NCBI RefSeq assembly: GCF_900100755.1
Contig: NZ_FNCI01000006.1
Coordinates: 62,001 to 126,000 of the forward strand
Direction of reading: 5' to 3'
Length of the DNA: 64,000 nucleotides
Source: Onishia taeanensis
GTDB taxonomy: Bacteria; Pseudomonadota; Gammaproteobacteria; Pseudomonadales; Halomonadaceae
Made by a program: the position numbers and the translations under genes. The stretch's first letter is position 1; the number at the start of each line of letters is the position of its first letter. The notes beneath the pieces are model-generated. The model was not told where the DNA came from and made no database searches. It worked only from the letters and a program-made list of their open reading frames with translations. Shown here piece after piece: positions 32,463 through 39,674 of this stretch.

Positions 32463-33500
32463 ATGGCGAATATTGTGGTCTGCGCAGACGGCACCTGGAA
32501 CCGCCCCGAGGATGACCTGAAACAGGACTTTCCCACCAATGTGCTGCGGCTCTCCCGAGCCATCAAGCCGGAAGGCGATGACCTGAAGCAGCATGTCTTT
32601 TACGACTGGGGGCTTGGCTCATACCACGATAGCCTGAGCGCGGGAGTGACCGGCAAGGGCATCCAGAAGAACATCATGGATGGCTATCGCTATATCCTGC
32701 ATAACTACGCTCCGGGCGACCGAATCTTTCTGTTTGGCTTCAGCCGTGGTGCCTACACCGTGCGAGCCATAAGCGGGCTGATCAACAACTGCGGCATTCT
32801 CAAACGCCAGGATGCGCGCTTGGTGACAGAAGCCTGGAAGATCTACAAGAGCCCCAGCGCGAAGAACCATCCCCGCGGAGAAGCCGCCATGGCGTTTCGG
32901 GCCCGCCATAGCCATGCGTCGCGGCAGGTGCATTTCATCGGCGCCTGGGACACCGTAGGCGCGTTGGGCATTCCCCATAGCCTGATGGGGCTCTTCGAGC
33001 GGGATGACGAATTCTACGATACCAAGATCGGTGCCAACGCCTCGATAGTGCGACAGGCCCTGGCCATCGATGAGAAGCGCGAAGACTTCGAGCCCACCAT
33101 CTGGCTGCCCAGAGCGGGGGTCGACATGAAGCAGGTCTGGTTTGCCGGCGTGCATACCGACGTTGGGGGCTCCTACCCGCCAGACAAGGAAACGGGCATT
33201 CGCGCCTCTGATACGCCCCTCGAGTGGATGCTAACCGAAGCCGAAGGTGCTGGCCTGATGGTGGAGCGGCATCTACGGGATAGCCTAACGCCAGGGGAGC
33301 AGGGCAAGCTCCACAAATCCCGCAAACACGTCTATCGGCTGAAGCCCCCGTTGCAGCGGGAATTGATCGTCTCAGACAAGCCCACCCTCATCCATCCCAG
33401 TGTCAGGCGCCGCTACGAAGCCGACCCCAGCTATAGGCCTCCCCAACTGAAAATACTGGTCGACCGTTACGGCTGGGATCAATTGGACGTGGGCGCCTGA
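32463..33500 (+). CDS. DUF2235 alpha/beta hydrolase (Tle1-like)
   Basis: A 345-residue hydrolase. The catalytic serine is S94 in GFSRGA (GxSxG); IGAWDTVGALG carries the likely aspartate and GVHTDVGGSY the likely histidine. This is the DUF2235/T6SS-phospholipase-effector (Tle1-like) catalytic fold. No VgrG, PAAR, immunity or other T6SS genes are adjacent, so it may be a stand-alone lipase or esterase. There is no signal peptide. The ATG at 32463 has GGGGAG directly upstream; the frame opens earlier at 32370. The next gene is convergent. Confidence 0.88.
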   Translation: MANIVVCADGTWNRPEDDLKQDFPTNVLRLSRAIKPEGDDLKQHVFYDWGLGSYHDSLSAGVTGKGIQKNIMDGYRYILHNYAPGDRIFLFGFSRGAYTVRAISGLINNCGILKRQDARLVTEAWKIYKSPSAKNHPRGEAAMAFRARHSHASRQVHFIGAWDTVGALGIPHSLMGLFERDDEFYDTKIGANASIVRQALAIDEKREDFEPTIWLPRAGVDMKQVWFAGVHTDVGGSYPPDKETGIRASDTPLEWMLTEAEGAGLMVERHLRDSLTPGEQGKLHKSRKHVYRLKPPLQRELIVSDKPTLIHPSVRRRYEADPSYRPPQLKILVDRYGWDQLDVGA

Positions 33501-33557
33501 CCGCGGGCGTGACGATGGCACGCGGCCATGCCACGCTCGCCAGGTCAGGCCGCATCG

Positions 33558-34553
33558 CTATTCGTAATGCTGCTGCCAGCGCTTCACCGCGATCTGCTCC
33601 TTGAGCAGTTCCAGCATATCCACCAGCACCTGCTCGGTGATCTGTTCGGTCTTGGGATCGGTGCGCAGCCAGGCATCGAAGCCGCTCTCGGCCAGGTGCT
33701 CCACCAGCGATGAAAACTCCGCCGACTTCAGCCCCGCCAGCGCCTCGTCGATCAGGTGGCAGGCCAGATCGGAAATCGACCCTTCGAGGCCGCGCGTTAG
33801 CTGGCTGCCCAGCGGCAGCCGCGAGAGCCGCTTGAGCTCTGGGCTTTCCGCCAGGGTGCGGCTGACCAGACCGCGCACATAGCGCAGGGTGTCGTCTCGA
33901 TTGTTGGTGTAGGCATCGCCCGCCATGGCCTCCAGCCGCTGGCTGACCTCGCGGATCAGCGCCTGCTTGCGGGGCTCTACCACACGCTCGACCACCGAAG
34001 ATGAGAGACCATCGCCGGAACGCAGCTCTTGCTGCACGTTATCGAGCATGCGAATGGCAATACGGTCGGTCAGCTCCTCCATCAGGATATCCACGTACTT
34101 GGCGGCCACGCCGTAGAGATACCAGCGCCGCACATCGATCAGCCCCATGCGTTGCAGCCGATGCAGCAGCGAGATGACGCGCAGGATACGCAGCAACCTA
34201 AAGCCACCCAGCGGGATGCAGCCCAGCACGTCGTACCAATGTACGAAGGGATAGAAGAACCAGCGGTGGTAGTGCCGCTCGGCGATGGCCACCGCCCAGC
34301 CCAGCAATACATCGAGCAAGAAGATACTCACGAATGCCAGGTCGATGCTGAGGAAGTTGGCGTGGATGTTCTGTTCATAAGCGCCATGCAGGCCCGGTGC
34401 CACGGCCTCGAAGGCAGCATTCAGCGGCGGTAGCAGGAAGAGGCTATCGAACAGCAGCAGCGACAGGTTGACGATCACCAGCGCGATGATGAACAGATCC
34501 CACACCAGGTGGGCCCGTTCCAGGACCGGCGAGGTCGTGCGGGTGGCAGGCAT
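33558..34553 (-). CDS. Voltage-sensor-like membrane protein without a pore domain
   Basis: A 331-residue protein. Four N-terminal hydrophobic segments resemble S1-S4 of a voltage sensor: S1 about 17-37, S2 about 70-92 (VSIFLLDVLLGWAVAIAER), S3 about 100-120 (FVHWYDVLGCIPLGG) and an S4-like helix with arginines at every third or fourth position (RLLRILRVISLLHRLQR). No P-loop or S5-S6 pore helices follow. Instead ~190 residues of soluble, mostly helical sequence extend to the end. The ATG at 34553 has AAGGAGG 5-11 bases upstream. It may be a voltage-responsive regulator or a proton-conducting sensor; function unknown. Confidence 0.65.
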   Translation of the reverse strand: MPATRTTSPVLERAHLVWDLFIIALVIVNLSLLLFDSLFLLPPLNAAFEAVAPGLHGAYEQNIHANFLSIDLAFVSIFLLDVLLGWAVAIAERHYHRWFFYPFVHWYDVLGCIPLGGFRLLRILRVISLLHRLQRMGLIDVRRWYLYGVAAKYVDILMEELTDRIAIRMLDNVQQELRSGDGLSSSVVERVVEPRKQALIREVSQRLEAMAGDAYTNNRDDTLRYVRGLVSRTLAESPELKRLSRLPLGSQLTRGLEGSISDLACHLIDEALAGLKSAEFSSLVEHLAESGFDAWLRTDPKTEQITEQVLVDMLELLKEQIAVKRWQQHYE

Positions 34554-34682
34554 GGTGCCTCCTTGAACTCGATGCCGAGGGGTTGTTGCCCATCCTATAG
34601 CCTCCGCCTGCCGTCTACACCCTAGGCGTGCTCCTCGAAGCCAACGCCGCATCGTATTCAGGCGTTCACCGTGCCCATGACG

Positions 34683-35747
34683 TCAGGTGCCGTTTCGCCA
34701 TTCCTGAAGCAGCCGATTCACGAGCTCGCCGGCGGGGAGTTCGCGCGCCAATGGCGCGCCCTGTCCGGCCCAGTGCGCCGCGAATTCATGATGGCCGAGG
34801 CCGGCCGCCGCCGCGTTGAGCCGCTTGGCCGCGTCGTACGCCACGGGGTAAGCGGGCGGCACTACCTCGGGTGTGGCTTCGGCATGGCGAATCAGGCGGT
34901 TGAGGATGCCACGTGCCGGCCGCCCCGACAGCGCCGACGTCATGCGGGTCATTTCGGCACGTTCGCTCTTGAGGGTCGAGCGATAGCCTTCGTTGGCTGC
35001 TGATTCGGGGCACAGGATAAAAGCAGTTCCCAGTTGGGCGGCACAGGCGTCCAGCGCCAGGGCAGAGCGAATGCCCTGGCCGTCCATGATACCGCCGGCC
35101 GCGATGACCGGTAGTGTCGTCTCGCTGACCAGCCGGCGAACGAGCACAGACGTGCTTAGCCGTTCATCCTCGGCCTGCGGATCGAAGCAGCCGCGATGCC
35201 CGCCCGCCTCATAGCCCTGGGCCACGATCGCGTCGACGCCACGCGCCTGAATAGCTCTAGCCTCTTGCAGGTTGGTCGCCGTCGCCAGCGTGTAGATGCC
35301 GGCTTCGCGCAGCGCGCGTATTCGCGCCTCGGACGGCAAGCCGAAGTGAAAGCTGACCACGGCGGGCCGCGTCTCGAGCAGCATCGCGAAGGCCGCATCA
35401 TCCTCCACGAAGCTGCGGTAGATCTCATCGAGCTCGGCTGGCGGCTCACCGCCACTTTCCTGAAACAGCGGCGCCAGATACGCGAGCCAGGCCGACTCCC
35501 GGGCCGCATCGCGCTGTGCGGGTGCATGACAGAAGACGTTGACGTTAAACGGGCGTGACGTCAGCGCCCGGGTCTGTTCGATCATCGTCCGGGCCTGGTC
35601 GACGCCGCTGGCGCCGATGCCCAGGGAGCCCAGGCCGCCGGCATTCGACACGGCTGCCGCCAGTTCCGGCGTGGCCACGCCGGCCATGGGCGCCTGGATG
35701 ATGGGCTGGATGCCCAGCCGGTCGGTCAGGGGATTCGACGATGTCAT
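34683..35747 (-). CDS. Nitronate monooxygenase (2-nitropropane dioxygenase family)
   Basis: A 354-residue FMN-dependent TIM-barrel enzyme. The N-terminal [14 protein letters not shown] motif, [23 protein letters not shown] (flavin/phosphate binding, with the H of the GGH motif) and [17 protein letters not shown] are diagnostic. It oxidises alkyl nitronates to carbonyls and nitrite; propionate-3-nitronate is a common substrate. The ATG at 35747 has GGAGG 9-13 bases upstream. It is divergent from a LysR gene across a 93-base AT-rich gap containing a possible LysR-binding palindrome. Confidence 0.88.
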   Translation of the reverse strand: MTSSNPLTDRLGIQPIIQAPMAGVATPELAAAVSNAGGLGSLGIGASGVDQARTMIEQTRALTSRPFNVNVFCHAPAQRDAARESAWLAYLAPLFQESGGEPPAELDEIYRSFVEDDAAFAMLLETRPAVVSFHFGLPSEARIRALREAGIYTLATATNLQEARAIQARGVDAIVAQGYEAGGHRGCFDPQAEDERLSTSVLVRRLVSETTLPVIAAGGIMDGQGIRSALALDACAAQLGTAFILCPESAANEGYRSTLKSERAEMTRMTSALSGRPARGILNRLIRHAEATPEVVPPAYPVAYDAAKRLNAAAAGLGHHEFAAHWAGQGAPLARELPAGELVNRLLQEWRNGT

Positions 35748-35789
35748 GTGAACGGCCTCCACGAGCGCGAGAAACGATGGCTTTTATTC

Positions 35790-35806
35790 ATTCTCATATT
35801 AAGAAT
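35790..35806. promoter_or_regulatory. LysR-type binding palindrome
   Basis: ATTCTCATATTAAGAAT in the divergent intergenic region, a palindrome of the T-N11-A form (TTCT-N7-AGAA). It probably binds the adjacent LysR regulator and controls both genes. Inference from position and symmetry. Confidence 0.55.
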
Positions 35807-35840
35807 AAAATAGGTTAATAGATTCCAAAAGGCGAATCAT

Positions 35841-36722
35841 ATGGACCTGGAAACCCTGAAAATATTCGAGGCCGTCGCCGGTGAGCTGAGCGTGACCCGC
35901 GCCGCCGCGCGGCTCGGGCGTGCCCCCTCCAACGTCACGACGCGCATCCAGCAATTGGAGGCGGAGCTGGACGCGGCGCTGTTCATTCGCCTCGGCAAGC
36001 GCATCACGCTTTCGACGGCGGGCCAGCGTTTCCTGACCTACGCACAGCGCCTGCTGGCGCTGGAGGACGAGGCCCGGCAGGCTGTGGGCGCCGGTAGTGG
36101 CGGCAGCCTGCGTATCGGCAGTATGGAGAGCACGGCGGCTAGCCGGCTGCCGGCGCCGCTGGCAGCTTTCAACCGCGCCCATCCGGCGACCCGGCTCGAG
36201 GTCAGCACCGGCCCCACCGGCCTGCTGGTGGAAGAGGTGCGCGACGGGCGGCTGGACTGCGCCTTCGTGGCTTTGCCCACCGAGCTCGAGAATGAGAAAG
36301 CCCTGATCGAGATGGGGCTGCAAAGCGCGCTGGTATGGGAGGAATCGCTGCTGCTGCTGTTGCCGCCCACCGATGCCGGGGCCAACTCGACGGCGGAGCT
36401 GAGCACCCGTATTCGCACCCGCACCCTGGCGGCCTTCAAGCCGGGCTGCACGTATCGGGCTATGGCGGAGCAACGGCTCGGCATCGTCGCCGGAAGCGAG
36501 TGGCGCATCCAGGAACTCGGGTCCTACCACGCGATGGTGGCGGCCGTGGCCGCGGGCGCCTGCGTCACCCTGCTGCCTCGCAGCGTGCTGGAGCTGAGCG
36601 GCGTTTCGGATGACCTGACCACGCTGGAGATGGGTACCATCACCACTCGTTTGCTGTGGCGGCGCGGCTACGAGACGCCTGCGTTCCACGCGTTCGCGGG
36701 TCAGCTCTTGGGGGACGCATGA
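35841..36722 (+). CDS. LysR-family transcriptional regulator
   Basis: A 293-residue regulator: N-terminal winged helix-turn-helix (about 1-60, with SVTRAAARLGRAPSNVTTRIQQLE), then the periplasmic-binding-like effector domain. It lies divergent to nitronate monooxygenase and is the likely regulator of that gene. The effector is not known; a nitronate or nitroalkane is a reasonable guess. The C-terminal end LLWRRGYETPAFHAFAGQLL is typical of the subgroup. Confidence 0.9.
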   Translation: MDLETLKIFEAVAGELSVTRAAARLGRAPSNVTTRIQQLEAELDAALFIRLGKRITLSTAGQRFLTYAQRLLALEDEARQAVGAGSGGSLRIGSMESTAASRLPAPLAAFNRAHPATRLEVSTGPTGLLVEEVRDGRLDCAFVALPTELENEKALIEMGLQSALVWEESLLLLLPPTDAGANSTAELSTRIRTRTLAAFKPGCTYRAMAEQRLGIVAGSEWRIQELGSYHAMVAAVAAGACVTLLPRSVLELSGVSDDLTTLEMGTITTRLLWRRGYETPAFHAFAGQLLGDA

Positions 36723-36828
36723 CGCGCGCGTCGGCTTGGCTGCGCTCCGCCATTATTTGACACCGGCAGGCGGCATGGCGTCTTTTATTGGCGCAGTAGC
36801 GGTAAAAGAAGCAACAAGGGAATGTTTG

Positions 36829-37272
36829 ATGAACGTCGAGAGCGTAGGGAAAAAAGACTATCGTGAGTTGCTGGATGTCTGGGAGGCATCGGTCAGGGCA
36901 ACCCATGATTTCTTGCGCGAACAGGACCTGCTGGAGCTGAAGCCGCTTATTTACGAGCAGTATTTCGGCGCGGTCGATTTAACGTGCGTCAAAGACGGGG
37001 GTGGTGAAATCCTAGGCTTCTGTGGCGTGCACGATGGCAATATCGAGATGCTGTTCATCGCACCGCAGGCCCGCGGGGAGGGCATCGGCTCTTTGCTACT
37101 GGATGACGCGGTGACAGCCCAGGGCGCCACCAAGGTAGACGTCAACGAACAGAACCCACAGGCGCTGGGCTTCTACCGGCACAAGGGGTTTTCCGTCACC
37201 GACCGCTCCCCGCTCGACGGCCTGGATAAGCCCTACCCATTGCTGCATATGGAACTCGAAAATACGCCGTGA
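36829..37272 (+). CDS. YjaB-like GNAT N-acetyltransferase
   Basis: A 147-residue single-domain acetyltransferase. The N-terminal LLDVWEASVRATHDFL and the acetyl-CoA motif ARGEGIGSLLL (motif A, near residue 83) match the YjaB group; NPQALGFYRHKGFSV is motif B. Substrate unknown. The ATG at 36829 has AAGGG at 36816-36820; the frame opens further upstream but without a good start. Confidence 0.85.
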   Translation: MNVESVGKKDYRELLDVWEASVRATHDFLREQDLLELKPLIYEQYFGAVDLTCVKDGGGEILGFCGVHDGNIEMLFIAPQARGEGIGSLLLDDAVTAQGATKVDVNEQNPQALGFYRHKGFSVTDRSPLDGLDKPYPLLHMELENTP

Positions 37273-37523
37273 TGTGCCGCGTCAGCGGCGCCGCTGCACT
37301 GCGCCTTGCTCATCCCGATAATCTTCCACAGCCCATTATCGCCACCCTCATGATGCGCAAGTGGCGTTAGCGCAAAGCTTCCGATGCCTCGGTTGATGTT
37401 GCGCGGGCTATTCTCATGAGACTGACGTTGATCAAAAGCCTAAGTGAAATTGTCGCCAAACGGTGACATTCTGACTCCCTCGTTCTAGGCTGATGGATCA
37501 GCCGATTCGCAAGGGAACTGCCG

Positions 37524-37802
37524 ATGGCCGATCACACCGAACCTCGCATTACCTTTCATTCGCATTTCCTGCGGGTGCGAAACCTTGCTGGCGATTCCTT
37601 GATTACTGATTCCCGCAACGCAATCGAACTGTGCGAGCGTGGTTATCCACACCGGCCTGAACTTTCAAAAAAGTTGCCGCGAGAGAATGTAGGGTTAGGT
37701 CTGCTATCGACCCAAAGCGGACATGCCGGCAAAGGCAGCAAGCGCGACTATTGGTGTTATATAGCCACGCCAACGAAAATGCACAAAAAATCAATGGGTT
37801 GA
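37524..37802 (+). pseudogene. Decayed DUF427 copy
   Basis: A 92-codon frame whose first ~55 residues align with the DUF427 protein at 27921-28265 (ITFHSHFLRVRNLAGDSLITDS, IELCERGYPHRPEL), but the rest loses the CPFKGDSTYYS segment. The region corresponding to that motif reads GKGSKRDYWCY and then stops, so the gene is likely truncated or frameshifted. It lies just left of the cassette block, and the later half is AT-richer. If translated, it would lack the conserved core. Confidence 0.6.
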
Positions 37803-37880
37803 TTTGGCAGCATAAGAATATTGAACGCGCGTGCTCGTTGAAATACTTAACAGTTATGTTTATCGAGGAAATTGAGAAGT

Positions 37881-38567
37881 ATGATACATCAAGCCAATAT
37901 TGGTAATAAGAATATTCGAATCAATGAGTTTGTATCATCGTGCTCAGAATGTGGCGCACAAATTGAGCCTGTAGATACAGGCTTAGTGAACTGGATTCAA
38001 AATGCTAAATATATGATGGCAACTGAATTTGAGTGGGTGCTTCAGTGCCCTGCCCAAATGTGTAAGAGGCTAATAATAGCCCGATACTCTATGAAATCAG
38101 AAACAGAGGGAGCTATTAATGGTTTCTATAGTCTTTCTGAGGTAGTGCCGACAGGTTTAAAGCCGGTAGCACAACACGAAGAAATAGAGAATATATCTCC
38201 GTTGTTTGTAGAAATATTCAGTCAAGCAGCTCATGCTGAAAACTTAGGGCTGAGTCAGGTTTGTGGTATTGGCTACAGAAAAGCTTTAGAACACTTAATT
38301 AAAGACTATTGTGTTCATGCAAATCCCGAAAAGAGTGAATCAATTCAGAAAGTACAGCTCATGAACTGCATTACATCATTTGTAAAAGATGCCAATGTTA
38401 TAGCTTGTGCAAAAAGAGCAACTTGGCTAGGGAACGATGAAGCGCACTATGTTCGTAAATGGGCATCTCAAGATATTAGTGACCTAAAGGTTTTGATAGA
38501 GCTCGTTAGTAATTGGATAGTTAGTGACGTGCTAACAAAGCAATATATTGAGTCTATGCCAGAATAA
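37881..38567 (+). CDS. DUF4145 protein with N-terminal zinc ribbon (cassette gene 1)
   Basis: A 228-residue protein. Two CxxC-type pairs (SCSECG near residue 22; QCPAQMC near 57) form a zinc-ribbon-like element. The C-terminal half has the DUF4145 pattern (GIGYRKALEHLIKDYC, GNDEAHYVRKWASQDISDLKVLIELV). DUF4145 proteins occur alone or fused to restriction and defence enzymes; function unknown. AT-rich, unlike flanking genes, as expected for a mobile cassette. The start is ATG 37881 (a TTG at 37872 is possible). Its stop is followed directly by an attC-like repeat. Confidence 0.75.
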   Translation: MIHQANIGNKNIRINEFVSSCSECGAQIEPVDTGLVNWIQNAKYMMATEFEWVLQCPAQMCKRLIIARYSMKSETEGAINGFYSLSEVVPTGLKPVAQHEEIENISPLFVEIFSQAAHAENLGLSQVCGIGYRKALEHLIKDYCVHANPEKSESIQKVQLMNCITSFVKDANVIACAKRATWLGNDEAHYVRKWASQDISDLKVLIELVSNWIVSDVLTKQYIESMPE

Positions 38568-38692
38568 ACATAAAAAACGCTTTAAGATGGATTCGCAACG
38601 CTCGGCGGTTTTTGCTTTACTTAGCTTTTGTGTTTACGGCGCATGATTGGATGCAGTGGTAGCGTTGCTCACCACTTAAGCGGGCGTCAGAC
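38568..38692 (+). repeat. attC-like recombination site 1
   Basis: An imperfect inverted repeat directly after cassette gene 1. The outer arms CGCTTTAAG (38578-38586) and CTTAAGCG (38675-38682) pair, and inner arms GCAACGCT and AGCGTTGC pair. The right end GGGCG^TCAGAC matches the usual GGGCG^TTAG crossover with one change. The left core is poorly conserved. Overall layout resembles Vibrio-type (VCR) attC sites. Confidence 0.6.
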
Positions 38693-38708
38693 TTTTTGAG
38701 GGAAAGTT

Positions 38709-39479
38709 ATGAGTTTCTTATCTAGGATATTTAGAGTGTTTGGCAATAGTCGTACTGAGGGAAATGAGACGATAGAGATACCTCGAGTAGGAAACAAAGA
38801 GCCAGTTTGTCCGCATTGCAGTATTGCTTTGGATAAGATGCCAGGACGAAAGAAAAAATGCCCTAGCTGCAGCGAATTTATATTTGTTCGAACTTGTCCT
38901 GAAGAACGAGTTAAGGTTTTAGTGCGTGAAGACCAAATTGAACTTATAGAAAAAAAGTGGGCAATTGAGAATGGAGCTCATGAACAATTCTTGGCGGAAA
39001 ATCGCGATAGAGAAGCAATAAAAAATCAGCTCATGAGCCAAGGCATCGATTCCCCAACAGACTTAGATGTAAAGTGGCAGCAATTAAAGGCTTCATTACC
39101 TAAATTAGCATCAGAGTATAAATGGGGGCTATATCGCAATGCTCGGTTGGGAATGGGAGATGTTCTAAAGAAACAAGGCAAGCTATCTGAAGCTTTGGAT
39201 ACATATCTTGAGGTTTGCTTTATAGATCTGAATGGTCCGAATAATTGCGGTACAAAGGACCCTGAGATATTGAAGATGCTTCCTCCATTCGACCCTAAAT
39301 CTGCTTTTTTAGCTCCTGGCGTACTGGGCTACATAGAAAAAATGTGTAAAGAACTTAATGTAAAGCCCGAAGACTTGGGCTCTAGGTTTATTAGCCTTTC
39401 GTCCGAAGTAGAGCATCAACTGAAGTTGCCTATATCCGCTGAGGAGGCATGGAAAGAACTTTCTGGCGAACTGCGTTGA
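38709..39479 (+). CDS. Zinc-ribbon protein of unknown function (cassette gene 2)
   Basis: A 256-residue soluble protein. Residues ~34-57 hold CPHC and CPSC pairs, a treble-clef or zinc-ribbon-like element, with a further Cys nearby. The rest is helical; the segment LYRNARLGMGDVLKKQGKLSEALDTYLEVC looks like a single TPR-type helical pair. No enzyme motif was found. AT-rich. The start ATG has GAGGGAAAG upstream. Cassette genes like this are often tied to defence, but that is inference here. Confidence 0.65.
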   Translation: MSFLSRIFRVFGNSRTEGNETIEIPRVGNKEPVCPHCSIALDKMPGRKKKCPSCSEFIFVRTCPEERVKVLVREDQIELIEKKWAIENGAHEQFLAENRDREAIKNQLMSQGIDSPTDLDVKWQQLKASLPKLASEYKWGLYRNARLGMGDVLKKQGKLSEALDTYLEVCFIDLNGPNNCGTKDPEILKMLPPFDPKSAFLAPGVLGYIEKMCKELNVKPEDLGSRFISLSSEVEHQLKLPISAEEAWKELSGELR

Positions 39480-39484
39480 GCCAA

Positions 39485-39601
39485 ACCTAACAAACTGCTT
39501 AAGAGTAATTCGCAATGCTTGGCATTTTTACTATGCGTTTCGTTTTTGAGGTGGTCTGGGCATCGGCATTGCATAGCCCACACCTTAACAGGGCGTTAAT
39601 A
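39485..39601 (+). repeat. attC-like recombination site 2
   Basis: The best attC-like site in the window: left core ACCTAAC (39485-39491, matches RYYYAAC), inner arms GCAATGC (39512-39518) and GCATTGC (39566-39572), and right end ACCTTAACAGGGCG^TTAATA (crossover after 39595). Length ~117 bp, in line with Vibrio-type attC sites. Confidence 0.7.
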
Positions 39602-39674
39602 TTAGCGAAGTATCAACGACTGCTATTGGCCGAAAACTGACCTAAACATTGGCCTGGGCAAGGAACCCTTGCTA

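Larger units (their letters stand above)
37854..39601. mobile_element. Two integron-type gene cassettes without an integrase (CALIN-like)
   Basis: Two AT-rich plus-strand genes, each followed by a ~115-125-bp imperfect inverted repeat with the layout of integron attC sites. The left edge is the weak G^TTATG-like junction near 37853/37854; cassette 1 ends near 38686 and cassette 2 near 39595. No integron integrase gene is in the window, so it fits a cluster of attC sites lacking intI, or the far end of a larger array. Right after the second site the high-GC recD gene begins. Confidence 0.6.

Noticed and set aside
35799-36689. 296-codon minus-strand frame over the LysR gene
   Set aside because: The plus-strand frame has a clear HTH and effector domain; the other frame is a GC-rich shadow.
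37745-37860. A third attC site to the left of cassette 1
   Set aside because: CTTAACAGTTATG at 37846-37858 resembles an attC end and CCAACGA/TCGTTGA could pair, but no left core or full arm pairing was found.
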